Shown: in pieces, positions 23,463 through 34,147 of the stretch
How the letters are laid out: the number at the start of each line of letters is the position of its first letter
Numbering within the stretch: position 1 is the stretch's first letter
NCBI RefSeq assembly: GCF_007904085.1
Contig: NZ_CP042326.1
Span: 1,984,001-2,048,000 of the forward strand
Length of the DNA: 64,000 nt
Direction: 5' to 3'
DNA from: Euhalothece natronophila Z-M001
GTDB taxonomy: Bacteria; Cyanobacteriota; Cyanobacteriia; Cyanobacteriales; Rubidibacteraceae
The notes under the pieces: generated by a model
What the model was told of the DNA's origin: nothing
The model's input: only the letters and a program-made list of their open reading frames with translations
Databases searched by the model: none
Program-made: the position numbers and the translations under genes

Positions 23463-23897
23463 TTAATGTGTCCGATCTCCTACCGCCGTTAATTCTTGTC
23501 CGCCAAAAATTGCTTCGGGATAAGAATAATGCTTAAATTCTAGAAGATTATAAAAGGGGTCTTGTAAAAAGAAGGTACGATGTTCAGTTAGTTCCCCTGG
23601 GAAACGATGTTTTGCATTTTGGTAAAATTGCAGTTGTTTGCTAGTGGCTCGTTGCCAAATTGTTTCCCATTCTTTTTGGGTGGGAAAAATCATCCCAAAG
23701 TGACGGGGATAAATTCCTTTTTGAGGAATTAATTCTTCGTTGGTAACATGAGCTACCACTTGATGACCATAGAAGTTGAGAATAACTGCTTGCTCAGTTT
23801 CTCGTCCTACCTCACAACCGAGTCCATTCACATAAAAGGCTTTAGCATCGGTGATGTTTTTAATGGGAATGGCAAGATGAAAAATTGGCTGTTTCAT
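23463..23897 (-). CDS. VOC (glyoxalase/bleomycin-resistance fold) protein
   Basis: The 144-residue protein has two beta-alpha-beta-beta-beta modules: IFHLAIPIKNITDAKAFYVN with metal-ligand His at 7 and FFLQDPFYNLLEFKHYS with the Glu ligand at about 119. The pattern is that of a ring-cleaving dioxygenase-like VOC member of cyanobacteria, with no assigned reaction. It lies upstream of the divergent eno gene with an 87-bp gap. Confidence 0.85.
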   Translation of the reverse strand: MKQPIFHLAIPIKNITDAKAFYVNGLGCEVGRETEQAVILNFYGHQVVAHVTNEELIPQKGIYPRHFGMIFPTQKEWETIWQRATSKQLQFYQNAKHRFPGELTEHRTFFLQDPFYNLLEFKHYSYPEAIFGGQELTAVGDRTH

Positions 23898-23984
23898 AGC
23901 TACTAACAGTAAACGTGATCAGATAGTCACTCGTTATTATTAAAGATATCTTAAAATCTGATGGGTTAAGGAGAGCAAAACTAA

Positions 23985-25277
<1,293 letters not shown>

Positions 25278-25439
25278 TTTCAGTGATTACTGAGACAGGG
25301 AAAAAGGAAGCATTAAGAATTAATAATGATGAATTGATTGTTCCTAAAAAATTCATTACTCTAACCTTAACTGCTTCTTGATCCCTCCCTACTTAGTAGC
25401 AGGTAACAATAAATATTTCACCCCTGTTGAGCAACGCTT

Positions 25440-26099
25440 ATGGATATTACCCCTGATTCAGTAGCAACCCTTTTAAACTCAGAGGATTATGGTGATCGCC
25501 TTACTGGGATTAACCAATTGCGCCAATTAGACCCCAAAGACGCTTTTCCCCTCATTGAACCCCTAGTTAATGATACCAATGTGAGAGTGCGCTATGCGGC
25601 GGTTAGTCAATTGAGTAGTTTGGGCGAAGTGAATCGGGAAAAATCCTTGGCGTTACTGCGCGATCGATTGCACAATGAGCCAGAAGCAGATGTACAAGCG
25701 GCGGCAGCAGATGCCCTTGGAGGGTTAAAACTAACTGAAACCCTCGATGATCTAATTCAACTCTATCGCCAAACTGAAGAATGGTTAGTTGAATTTAGTA
25801 TTATTGCTTGTTTAGGGGAAATGGGCGACCCTAAGGCTTATGATGTCTTAATTGAAGCCCTCAATTCTGAGAATAATTTAGTGAAAACTGTTGCCATTGG
25901 CTCATTAGGAGAATTAGGAGAACCGCAAGCGGTAGAAGCCCTGAAACCGTTTATTAATGATCCAGACTGGCAAGTCCGATCGCGCTTAGTACAAGCCTTT
26001 AGTCGTCTCGGTGGCGAACAAGCCCAAGCCCTTTTACAACAGTTAAGCAACGATGAAGCCGAACAAGTTGCCGAAGAAGCGAAAAAAGCTCTGAATTAA
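25440..26099 (+). CDS. nblB: HEAT-repeat protein, NblB-like
   Basis: The 219-residue protein consists of five to six HEAT-like repeats such as FPLIEPLVNDTNVRVRYAAV and YDVLIEALNSENNLVKTVAI and VEALKPFINDPDWQVRSRLV. Bilin-lyase-like repeat proteins of this size and pattern are known as NblB, which acts in phycobilisome breakdown or tetrapyrrole handling. It lies 81 bp before chlI, supporting a link with pigment metabolism. The start at 25440 precedes MDITPDSVATLLNSEDYGDR, typical for the family. A general HEAT protein of other role remains possible. Confidence 0.75.
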   Translation: MDITPDSVATLLNSEDYGDRLTGINQLRQLDPKDAFPLIEPLVNDTNVRVRYAAVSQLSSLGEVNREKSLALLRDRLHNEPEADVQAAAADALGGLKLTETLDDLIQLYRQTEEWLVEFSIIACLGEMGDPKAYDVLIEALNSENNLVKTVAIGSLGELGEPQAVEALKPFINDPDWQVRSRLVQAFSRLGGEQAQALLQQLSNDEAEQVAEEAKKALN

Positions 26100-26180
26100 T
26101 GATTTCCTCTCCAGAGCCAGCAAAGATTAAGTTAAAGTAGAAGGTTAGTGGTTAATAAAAATTTAGAATAAACATTAAAT

Positions 26181-27281
26181 ATGACTGTTACTGCCGAAAC
26201 GCCTCCTCTCACTCAAAAAAATCGTCGTCGCGTGGTCTTCCCTTTTACCGCAATTATTGGTCAAGACGATATGAAATTGGCATTATTGCTCAATGTCATT
26301 GATCCGAAAATTGGTGGCGTGATGATTATGGGCGATCGCGGCACAGGAAAATCCACCACTATTCGGGCTTTAGCCGATCTTCTCCCCGAAATTGACGTAG
26401 TAGAAGGGGATCCTTTCAATAGCCATCCCGATGATCCCGATTTAATGAGTGAAGAAGTGCGGCAAAAATGGGAACAGGAAATGCCTCTCAATACCGTTAA
26501 GCATAAAGTTCCCATGATTGACCTGCCCTTAGGAGCAACCGAAGACCGCGTTTGTGGGACGATTGACATTGAAAAAGCCCTTGCAGAAGGGATTAAAGCC
26601 TTTGAACCCGGGTTATTAGCCAAAGCTAATCGGGGGTTACTGTATGTGGATGAGGTGAACTTACTCGATGATCACCTTGTGGATGTTTTATTAGACTCCG
26701 CTGCCAGTGGCTGGAATACAGTAGAACGGGAAGGAATTTCCATTCGTCACCCCGCGCGTTTTGTTTTAGTCGGTTCAGGAAACCCTGAAGAAGGGGAACT
26801 CCGTCCACAATTATTAGACCGCTTTGGGATGAATGTCGAAGTGCGAACAGTGCGCGATCCTGAATTGCGAGTTAAAATCGTTGAACAGCGATCGCAGTTT
26901 GATCAAACCCCGCAAGAGTTTAGTCAGCAATACGAAGAAGAACAAACGAAACTCCAGCAAACCATTGTTAAAGCTCAAGAACTATTATCACAAGTGCAAA
27001 TGGACTATGATTTGCGAGTTAAAGTCTCTCAAGTTTGCGGTGAATTAGATGTAGATGGCTTGCGAGGGGATATTGTTACCAATCGGGCAGCGAAAGCTCT
27101 AGCTGCGTTAGAAGAGCGCACAGAAGTTAATGTGGAAGATATTCGTCGAGTGATGCCCTTATGTCTCCGTCATCGCCTACGGAAAGATCCCTTAGAATCA
27201 GTTGATTCTGGTTATAAAGTGGAAAAAGCGATCGCGCAGGTGTTTGGTTTGGAATTAGACGAGGAAGAATCATCATCCTAA
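26181..27281 (+). CDS. chlI: Magnesium chelatase ATPase subunit I
   Basis: The 366-residue AAA+ protein hydrolyses ATP to drive Mg insertion into protoporphyrin IX with ChlD and ChlH, the first step of chlorophyll synthesis. Walker A is GDRGTGKST (about 51-59), Walker [15 protein letters not shown] (about 150-163) and sensor/arginine-finger segments are [20 protein letters not shown]. The full family length is present. The last 4 bp overlap the convergent larE gene. Confidence 0.98.
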   Translation: MTVTAETPPLTQKNRRRVVFPFTAIIGQDDMKLALLLNVIDPKIGGVMIMGDRGTGKSTTIRALADLLPEIDVVEGDPFNSHPDDPDLMSEEVRQKWEQEMPLNTVKHKVPMIDLPLGATEDRVCGTIDIEKALAEGIKAFEPGLLAKANRGLLYVDEVNLLDDHLVDVLLDSAASGWNTVEREGISIRHPARFVLVGSGNPEEGELRPQLLDRFGMNVEVRTVRDPELRVKIVEQRSQFDQTPQEFSQQYEEEQTKLQQTIVKAQELLSQVQMDYDLRVKVSQVCGELDVDGLRGDIVTNRAAKALAALEERTEVNVEDIRRVMPLCLRHRLRKDPLESVDSGYKVEKAIAQVFGLELDEEESSS

Positions 27282-28072
27282 ATCCCTCGATTGAGTTTGC
27301 CACTTTTGTAGCCTTCTAAATCAAGGGTGACAAACAAAAATCCTAACTCCTGAAACTTCTCTGTTAACACCTCTAAATTAATTTCGTTAACAAAGTGTTT
27401 AATCTGGTGGGGAGAAACTTCAATGCGAGCTGTCTCACCTTGTGATCGCACACGGATATTTGTCCATCCCAACTGGCGGAGATAAACTTCGGCTCTCCCC
27501 ACCCGTTGTAATTTTGCCACTGTAATTTCTTCTCCATAGGGAAAACGGGAACTTAAACAGGGTTGAGATGGCTTATCCCACCAAGGCAGATGGAGTTGTT
27601 GGGAGATTTCTCTAACTTCTGCCTTGGTAATTCCTACTTCAGCTAACAGCGATCGCGCTCCCCGTTCTTTTGCCGCTTGAATGCCAGGACGATAATCTTG
27701 TAAATCATCAGCATTGACTCCATCCACCACATAAGGATATCCTTTTGCTATCGCGAGCGGTTTGAGAGTATCGTGCAATTCACTTTTACAAAAGTAGCAA
27801 CGATTAACAGGATTTGAGGTATAGTTGGGATTATCCATTTCATGGGTAGAAATCAGTTCATGGGGAATGCCGATTGTCTTCGCTTGTTCTTGGGCTTCGT
27901 CTAATTCTTCAGGAAGCAGAGAAGGAGAAACCGCAGTAACAGCTAACGCCTTATCTCCTAAAACATCATAGGCAACTTTTGCTATGAGCGTGCTATCAAT
28001 GCCCCCAGAATAGGCAATCAAGGCTTTCTCCATTTCTTGAAATAGCGTTTTTAATTGACTAAGTTTCTCCAT
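27278..28072 (-). CDS. larE: ATP-dependent sacrificial sulfur transferase LarE
   Basis: The 264-residue protein has an N-terminal PP-loop [20 protein letters not shown] (17-36) and C-terminal [17 protein letters not shown] (about 174-190) holding the Cys that donates its sulfur in the known enzyme. [10 protein letters not shown] (about 91-100) is a second conserved Cys cluster. LarE builds the nickel-pincer cofactor of lactate racemase with LarB and LarC; neither is in the window, so its real substrate here may differ. Confidence 0.9.
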   Translation of the reverse strand: MEKLSQLKTLFQEMEKALIAYSGGIDSTLIAKVAYDVLGDKALAVTAVSPSLLPEELDEAQEQAKTIGIPHELISTHEMDNPNYTSNPVNRCYFCKSELHDTLKPLAIAKGYPYVVDGVNADDLQDYRPGIQAAKERGARSLLAEVGITKAEVREISQQLHLPWWDKPSQPCLSSRFPYGEEITVAKLQRVGRAEVYLRQLGWTNIRVRSQGETARIEVSPHQIKHFVNEINLEVLTEKFQELGFLFVTLDLEGYKSGKLNRGI

Positions 28073-28216
28073 GATTTATTTTTTGTCTCCTGAAAATAGT
28101 AAGCTGAATCCTTAACCTGCCTTTTCTGTGACAGAAGGTGTAATCTCTGACCTAATTTAACTTAGTTAACCCTACTTCTGAAGAACTCAAAAACGCAATA
28201 TCAAAAAGTTTCAGCT

Positions 28217-29707
28217 ATGTCTTATGATTTGGCGCGATCGCCGCAAAAACTGCTCACCCCCGCCTTGATCTTTAATATCTATCTCCCCTTAATATTTATT
28301 AGCTTTGTCATTCTTTTCATGCCCCTAGAAGCAGTATTTCAATATGATACTGATGAAGGGATCCAATTAGCCAAAGCAATGCTCTATCAAGAGGGATTTC
28401 AACTCTACAGCGAGGTCTGGAATGATCAACCGCCTCTCTCTACTGTGGTTTTAGCAGGATGGTTACAAGTCTTTGGACATTCCATTATCGCCGCTCGATT
28501 GCTCACTTTGGTTTGGGCAACGGTGTTAATTTGGACGGTGGGACAGTTAGTTCGCCATAGCGCAGGTACAATTCCAGCTTTACTGGCAGTTGTCTGGTTA
28601 ACATTATCTTCTAATTTTCTGCAACTTAGTGTCTCAGTGATGATTGGTTTACCCGCGATCGCGCTAGCCCTTCTCTCTCTCTTTTTCATTAATCACTACC
28701 TACAGGGAGGGCATTGGGCTTACTTATTAGTTGCAGGGGCGAGTTTTGCCCTATCTTTGCAAACGAAAGCCTTTACTGCGTTTTTATTGCCCCTTTTCGT
28801 GCTGCCCATTTTTCTACCCCAATTGCAGTTTCCCTCTTATAAGGGGAGAAAACTCACGCTTACCCAACGCTGGCAAGCCGTTTTAATCACATTACTCTCC
28901 TTTGCGGTGGTTTTATTCCTAACTTGGTTGCTGCTTCCCTCGCCAACCCTAGAACAAATTATAGGCGCTCACTTTAATTCGGAATTACGGGAAGAACTAT
29001 CAGAACATCGGGGACAGGTTTTAGTGTTCTTGAGTTGGGATTATGAGTATTTAGGACTTTTATTGATTGGGTTAGGAATCTCTTTGTGGCGCGATCGCGG
29101 ACTTTATCTCCCCTCTCTTTGGTGGGTAACGGCTCTAATTTTACTGTTGAATCATCACCCTGTCTGGTATCATCATTACCTTCTTCTCACTATTCCTATG
29201 GCATTTATCATGGCCGAAGCTGCTAAAACCGTTATTGTTCACTTCCGCAAAACGCCTTGGCGAGAACGAAGCTGGTTTTCACAGGGCATCCTTGCTTTCG
29301 CGCTTGTTCTGGTCTTCTTCCCGATTGTGGGAATTCCGATCCGCGCCAATATTCTCAACGATTATTATCACAGATTTGTTCAGCAATCTCAACGTGACTT
29401 TGAAATGCTAGAGCAAGTTCTCGCTTATCAAGAGGAAACGGAATGGTTATTTACTGACTTTCCGATCTATTCCTTCTATGCTAACTTACAGGTTCCTCCT
29501 GAAATTGCTGTATTTTCTCGCAAGCGTTTAGAATCAGAAAATATCACAGAGAATGAGTTGCAAGCAGTAGTTGAAAATTATCAACCCAAACAAATTCTTA
29601 TGGGACGCTTTGGGCAATTACCATCAATTTTAGAAGATCATTTAAACGAGAATTATACAAAAGCCTATGAACATGAAGAGCTGGCCCAATATTTGCGTGA
29701 TTCCTAA
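28217..29707 (+). CDS. Integral membrane glycosyltransferase, GT39/ArnT-like
   Basis: This 496-residue protein has about ten to eleven transmembrane helices, starting at about 20-37. The loop after helix 1 has YDTDEGIQLAKAMLYQEGF and WNDQPPLS (about 45-75), the Asp/Glu and DQPP features of polyprenyl-phosphate-sugar dependent glycosyltransferases of the PMT/ArnT fold. The C-terminal 100 residues are soluble. It would move a sugar from a lipid donor to an acceptor at the outer face of the membrane. Donor and acceptor are unknown. Confidence 0.82.
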   Translation: MSYDLARSPQKLLTPALIFNIYLPLIFISFVILFMPLEAVFQYDTDEGIQLAKAMLYQEGFQLYSEVWNDQPPLSTVVLAGWLQVFGHSIIAARLLTLVWATVLIWTVGQLVRHSAGTIPALLAVVWLTLSSNFLQLSVSVMIGLPAIALALLSLFFINHYLQGGHWAYLLVAGASFALSLQTKAFTAFLLPLFVLPIFLPQLQFPSYKGRKLTLTQRWQAVLITLLSFAVVLFLTWLLLPSPTLEQIIGAHFNSELREELSEHRGQVLVFLSWDYEYLGLLLIGLGISLWRDRGLYLPSLWWVTALILLLNHHPVWYHHYLLLTIPMAFIMAEAAKTVIVHFRKTPWRERSWFSQGILAFALVLVFFPIVGIPIRANILNDYYHRFVQQSQRDFEMLEQVLAYQEETEWLFTDFPIYSFYANLQVPPEIAVFSRKRLESENITENELQAVVENYQPKQILMGRFGQLPSILEDHLNENYTKAYEHEELAQYLRDS

Positions 29708-29743
29708 CAACTGTCAATTCATTATTTAAAACACTTAGTATCA

Positions 29744-30259
29744 ATGTTCGATCTCTATATTTCTTGGTCAGAATACTATCAAGCCATTGAAGAACTTGCC
29801 ATCAAAATTTATCAATCTGGTTGGGAATTTAATCAAATTGTTTGTATTGCTAAGGGGGGATTACGAGTGGGAGATATTCTTTCTCGAATCTTTGAAAAAC
29901 CTTTGGCAATTATTTCAGCAACTTCTTATGGGGGTAAAAATAACCAAGTTCGAGGAGAAATTAAACTATCTCAATACCTTTCAATGACCACTCCCCAATT
30001 AGGTGATAAAGTTTTACTGGTTGATGATTTAGTTGATTCTGGAAATAGCTTAAAAGCAACTTTAGAGTGGTTAAAACAACATAATAAAGGCGAAATTAAC
30101 GAAATAAGAACTGCTGTTTTATGGCGGAAACAATGTTCTGTAATTATTCCTGATTATTATGTTCATTATTTACCCGAAAATCCTTGGATTCATCAGCCAT
30201 TTGAAATATATGAGCAACTAAATATTGTTGATTTAAGTGAAAGAAAACATAATAGGTAA
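29744..30259 (+). CDS. Phosphoribosyltransferase-fold protein
   Basis: The 171-residue protein has the type I PRTase core. The PRPP loop is LLVDDLVDSGNSLKATLEWL (about 91-110), and IVCIAKGGLRVGDILSR (about 32-48) is the pyrophosphate loop. The C-terminal WIHQPFEI is typical of xanthine-guanine-type members. It is probably a purine salvage enzyme, but the base is not certain. It sits immediately upstream of the mgtE remnant on the same strand. Confidence 0.85.
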   Translation: MFDLYISWSEYYQAIEELAIKIYQSGWEFNQIVCIAKGGLRVGDILSRIFEKPLAIISATSYGGKNNQVRGEIKLSQYLSMTTPQLGDKVLLVDDLVDSGNSLKATLEWLKQHNKGEINEIRTAVLWRKQCSVIIPDYYVHYLPENPWIHQPFEIYEQLNIVDLSERKHNR

Positions 30260-30271
30260 TAAAAATGATAA

Positions 30272-30635
30272 TCCTTTATCCCTCTTCTGGCTGATACAGG
30301 AGGAAATGTTGGAGCGCAATCTTCGACTGTGGTGATTCGAGGATTTAGCACTGATGAAATTCGCTCTATAGGGGCAGTTAAAGTAATTCTTCGAGAGGCT
30401 TTGGCTGGAGCTTTACTGGGATTGATGTTAGGCGTAGTCGCTACCGTTTGGGCTTTTTGGTTACAGAATGACTTACAAGTGGCTATGACGGTAGGACTCA
30501 GCTTATTTGCAATTTCTATTTTATCTACCGTTGCTGGCTCAGGTTTACCCTTCTTATTCCGTTTTCTGGGTCGTGATCCAGCTTTAATGTCTGCTCCCTT
30601 TATTATGACAATTGTCTTCTATATTGCGCGATTAG
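30272..30635 (+). pseudogene. 3' remnant of the Mg2+ transporter gene mgtE, interrupted by mobile elements
   Basis: From 30272 the frame reads SFIPLLADTGGNVGAQSST, then VVIRGFSTDEIRS and transmembrane helices to ALMSAPFIMTIVFYIARL. This is the end of the MgtE membrane domain; the N domain and CBS pair (about 330 residues) are missing, and about 12 residues of the last loop (between TIV and FYIARL) also seem lost. The gene then meets mobile elements at 30636. Joining 30632-30634 (TTA), 33384-33387 (CTTT) and TA plus GATTTAGCTTAA (33495-33506) restores a clean end, YIARLLLDLA, so the elements lie in its last five codons. The ATG-start at 30329 is not a real start. Confidence 0.8.
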
Positions 30636-32087
30636 CCCTCTTTTGTCATTTTCCGAGATAAAATGATAAGAAAGGAAAAGTAAGAATAAAGAGGGAAGCG
30701 ACTGCTCATGATGGATGTAGCTTTACAGATTCGTCAACACCTACCGCGAGACCCAGAACCTACTAGCGCGATCGTAGACAACTATTGTGGTTACTATCAA
30801 GACCTGTTTCAAGATGTGAGAAATTATGAATGCTTTAAATTTTTACATTTAGGACTCATCGCACCGATTAAACGAAAATCTCTACCAGAAATTGCCAAAG
30901 TCGTCGGGATTACTTCTGCACAATCTCTACATCACTTCCTTGCTAACTCACCTTGGTCAGTAGAACAATTAAGAGAAAGAAGATTACAAAAAACTAAAGA
31001 AGCCTTAAAGGGAAAAGCAATCACCGTCATTATTGATGAAACTGGAGATAGAAAGAAGGGAAATCGTACCGATTATGTCGCTAGACAATACTTAGGAAGT
31101 TTGGGCAAAATTGACCAAGGAATCGTCTCGGTCAATGCTTATGGAGTGTATCAAGATATCACTTTCCCCTTAAAGTTTAAGGTATTTAAGCCCAAAGGAA
31201 CTCTCAAACCAGGGGATAAATACCAAACCAAGATTGAATTAGCCATAGAACTGATTCAAGAGTTAATTGATTTTGGCTTTAACATTGACCTAGTTTTAGC
31301 AGATAGCTTGTATGGAGAAAGTAGCAATTTCATCAATACTTTAACTCACTATCAGCTCTCCTATGTAGTAGCAATTAGAAGTAATCATAGTGTCCTACTG
31401 CCCCCAGGACAAAGGGTAAGAGCCAATAAATGGTGTCAATTTACTCGCACCTTTAGTGATAACAGTTCCGAAACCAGATACATTCGAGAAATTGTTTATG
31501 GCAAGAGACGAAAAATCACTTATTGGGATCTCACCACTGACCCAGAAACTTTGCCCAGTAATGGGACCTCTTTTGTTATGACCAATCTTCAAGGGAAGGT
31601 CAAGAAAAAACTAGGAGACCTTTACGGTTTAAGAACTTGGGTGGAATATGGATTTCGCCAATGTAAGCAAGAATTGGGTTGGAAAGATTATCGTTTCACC
31701 AAGTTTTCTGAGATCGAGAAGTGGTGGGAAATCATTTACTGTGTTTATTTAATGGTGAGCTTACAAACGCCAGGTTTTAGCTCTTTTGAGCAAGATGAAG
31801 ACAGTGATGATAAGACACAACCATCAACAAGTAATAATTCTCCTCAACATCCCAATTGGAGGAAGGGAAATAGCTGGAAAGATGCCTTACATAACCTACG
31901 TTTAGTTATGGAACCATGGTTCTTATTTTGGTTAGTTGTCCCTTGGCTAGAGATGTTTAATAATGACCACTTATTATTGGGGTTTCAGCATTTATTTTCT
32001 TCTGTTCATCAAGTTAAAATAGGTTTTTAAGAGTTGATTAGAACTCATTATTTTTTACTTCTTGCTTCGGAAAGTGACAAAAGAGGG
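30636..32087 (+). mobile_element. IS701-family insertion sequence, 1452 bp
   Basis: Terminal inverted repeats are CCCTCTTTTGTCATTTTCCGA at the left (30636) and the same with one change at the right (ending 32087). The flanks carry TTAG at 30632-30635 and 32088-32091, a 4-bp target duplication as in IS701. One transposase gene fills the element. It is complete and may be active. The right TTAG includes the first base of the next element. Confidence 0.92.
30708..32030 (+). CDS. IS701-family DDE transposase
   Basis: The 440-residue transposase has an N-terminal DNA-binding part and a DDE domain. TVIIDETGDRKKGNRTDYVA (about 105-124) carries the first Asp, LVLADSLYG (about 203-211) the second, and LRTWVEYGFRQCKQELGWKD (about 305-324) the Glu. 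The transposase has no frameshift. A start at 30711 (MDVALQIRQHLPRD) is equally possible. Confidence 0.93.
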   Translation: MMDVALQIRQHLPRDPEPTSAIVDNYCGYYQDLFQDVRNYECFKFLHLGLIAPIKRKSLPEIAKVVGITSAQSLHHFLANSPWSVEQLRERRLQKTKEALKGKAITVIIDETGDRKKGNRTDYVARQYLGSLGKIDQGIVSVNAYGVYQDITFPLKFKVFKPKGTLKPGDKYQTKIELAIELIQELIDFGFNIDLVLADSLYGESSNFINTLTHYQLSYVVAIRSNHSVLLPPGQRVRANKWCQFTRTFSDNSSETRYIREIVYGKRRKITYWDLTTDPETLPSNGTSFVMTNLQGKVKKKLGDLYGLRTWVEYGFRQCKQELGWKDYRFTKFSEIEKWWEIIYCVYLMVSLQTPGFSSFEQDEDSDDKTQPSTSNNSPQHPNWRKGNSWKDALHNLRLVMEPWFLFWLVVPWLEMFNNDHLLLGFQHLFSSVHQVKIGF

Positions 32088-32090
32088 TTA

Positions 32091-33380
32091 GGGACTTGCA
32101 AGAAAAAAGAATACCCATCAGAACGAACCAACAGTAACTGACCATTTGGGCAGAGATTCTGAAGGATACCAATCAACCCGATAGTCTGCTAAAGACTCAG
32201 GGTCAACTTTGACACCAGTTTGATAAAGCTTAGTGACATGGTGAACCACAGGCTGAGAACCTTTCCAACTCATCTTACTTGCCCATCTCAGAGCCGTGTC
32301 AATAGAGTCCAGAATCGCTCCGTTCCAGAATTGTTCAAGGGCAGCCCAACAACGCTCAATGGGATTGTATTTACTATGATAGGGAGGATAGTAAATTAAG
32401 CGAATCTGGAGCTGGTAATGACGAGAAAATTCTACAATCCTTTTGATGAACTGAGTGCGATTGGAACGGGTAGCACTGCCGCCATCCAAGTTAATGGCTA
32501 AGGTGTTAACCTCGGGAAAGTTTCCTTGATTGCTTTTCCACCAGTGCTCTAGACAATCAACAATGAAATCTGAGGTTTCAGGGGACTCACTCATGTAAAG
32601 AGCTAAGTTGTCTGTACGGAGGTTAAGAATCCCAAAGGGAAGTAGAGTCGTGTGCCATTGAGTATCATGGTCATCGGCTTGAGGGGGAGCTTGGCGACGG
32701 TCTTTCCCACCCCGTGAGAGGTTTCCTAGTTTGACTTTGGCTTTCGAGTCAATTGAGATGCGTAAGACGGTTGGGTCATCATCGGCCGCTTGATTAGCTG
32801 TTGCCACTTGTTCAAAAATAGCATCAGTTTCAGGGATTTTCTTCAATGGCTTGGTTTTTAAGGTTTTTTTAAACGGTAGCCGAGGCGATTTAACATTGCT
32901 CCAATTGTTTGTCGGGTTGGTAATTGTTCATCGCTGTATCCTTTTTCCCTAATCAGAGCATTTCTCACCGCTTGAGCACTCATGCGGCTATACTGAAATG
33001 TGGTTTGGAATTTTGGGTCGGCTTGAGATTGTTCCTCTACTAGGTCGCGAATCTCCTTTCCTAAATTGGGCAAGTTTTCTTCGCTTTTTTTCCGACCCCG
33101 CTCCTGATACTTGTCCTGATAGGAGATTCCCCTTTCCAGATGGTCAAGACCTCTTTGAACACACACTCTCCCCCAACCCATTTGCCTTTCTGTCCGACGG
33201 GCTGAACCTTGAAAGTAGTCAAGGCACACCTGAGCGACAAACACTCGTTTTTTCTCTCCTGTTAATTTTCTCGCTGCATCTTTAAGAGTTCTTTTGAACT
33301 GTTCGTTTAACTCTTGCATCCTCTTTTTACCAATATCATCTCTTCTAGTTTCCTGGGTAATTCATTTTTTCGCAAGTCCC
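32091..33380 (-). mobile_element. ISAzo13-family insertion sequence, 1290 bp
   Basis: Imperfect terminal repeats begin GGGACTTGCAAGAAAAAAGA at 32091 and GGGACTTGCGAAAAAATGAA at 33380 (reverse strand) and extend to ACCCA. TTA flanks both sides (32088-32090 and 33381-33383), so a target duplication of TTA or TA. The element holds a two-frame transposase gene. The IS701 element sits directly against its left end. Confidence 0.85.
32118..33319 (-). CDS. ISAzo13-family transposase, read through a -1 frameshift
   Basis: Two overlapping frames make one protein of about 400 residues. The first, 33319-32858, reads MQELNEQFKRTLKDAARKLT to GYRLKKP and stops. The second, upstream-open in the -1 frame, continues TLKTKPLKKIPETDAIFEQV and includes ISIDSKAKVKLGNLSRGG, INLDGGSATRSNRTQFIKRI and IRLIYYPPYHSKYNPIERCW, the DDE-type core. 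The join lies at TTTAAAAAAACC (A-run at 32864-32870); in frame 0 this gives T TTA AAA and A AAA AAA, both slippery heptamers. The second frame alone would start at 32846 (MKKIPETD), with no good ribosome site. It could also be a simple lesion. Confidence 0.8.
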
Positions 33381-33387
33381 TTACTTT

Positions 33388-33494
33388 TATAGTGATTCCA
33401 AATAAAAAACAGCAACCTAAAAGTAGTGGGAGCATCTTGCTCCCTAGTAGCAGCCAAGATGGCTGCCCTACGGAACTGAATTGGAACGACTATA
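33388..33494 (-). mobile_element. 107-bp MITE, copy 2 (inverted relative to copy 1)
   Basis: The complement of this stretch matches 3654-3760 with 3 differences in 107 bases. It starts TATAGTGATTCCAAAT and ends AATTGGAACGACTATA, with TA at both edges. It lies inside the last codons of the mgtE remnant, 4 bp from the ISAzo13 duplication. As in copy 1, its edge creates a TAG in the frame it interrupts (33390-33392). Confidence 0.85.
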
Positions 33495-33515
33495 GATTTA
33501 GCTTAAGGGTTTCAT

Positions 33516-34145
33516 CTAATCAAGATAAGTGATGGCTTCTTCAGTGGAGACTTGAGAAAACTTCTTATAGAATCGCCCAACATTGAAAAAGGGATCAGGG
33601 GTTTCGAGAATAATGGCGCGATCGCTGTTTTGCTCAATTTTTTCCTTCATTTCTGGCGGTGCTACCGGAGCCGCCACCCAAATTTGGGCAGGTTCTTGTT
33701 TTCGGAGGGCTTTAATTGCGGTCATCATTGTCATTCCCGTAGCAATGCCATCATCAACAATAATGACAATGGTATTTTCCACTGCTAACTGAAGACAATG
33801 GGGGTTAAACTGTTCTTGAAGCGCGATCGCGCTCTGATAAGCCTCTTCTCTAGCTTGTTCTAGTTCTTGAGAGTTCTTTCTCTTGCTAAAAGAAGATTTC
33901 GCCCAAGCCGTCGTACCATCTGGGGTAATTGCCCCTAAAGCCAACTCAGGATTATTAGGAAGAGCAATTTTTTTCGCTGCCAACACCTCTAACGGGCAAT
34001 GGAGACGTTGGGCAATAGGAAATGCCACAGGAATCCCCCCTCGGGGAAGAGCATAAACCCTAATCGGCAACTCTACCCCCTCTAAACCAATAGCCACCTC
34101 TGTAGCTAATAACTCTCCCGCTTGTAAGCGATCTTCATACAACAC
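33516..34145 (-). CDS. Phosphoribosyltransferase-domain protein
   Basis: The 209-residue protein has the PRPP loop VIIVDDGIATGMTMMTAIKA (about 127-146) and an N-terminal YALPRGGIPVAFPIAQRL (about 32-49) as pyrophosphate loop. It belongs to the group of predicted phosphoribosyltransferases with LPRGG that are often encoded near hydrolases. The substrate is unknown. It is preceded by cimA, whose stop is 2 bp upstream, so the two are likely one transcript. Confidence 0.85.
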   Translation of the reverse strand: MLYEDRLQAGELLATEVAIGLEGVELPIRVYALPRGGIPVAFPIAQRLHCPLEVLAAKKIALPNNPELALGAITPDGTTAWAKSSFSKRKNSQELEQAREEAYQSAIALQEQFNPHCLQLAVENTIVIIVDDGIATGMTMMTAIKALRKQEPAQIWVAAPVAPPEMKEKIEQNSDRAIILETPDPFFNVGRFYKKFSQVSTEEAITYLD

Positions 34146-34147
34146 AG

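Noticed and set aside
30329-30661. A complete 110-residue membrane protein
   Set aside because: The frame is open upstream to 30272 with MgtE residues before the supposed start, and its end lies in the IS701 terminal repeat. It is a remnant.
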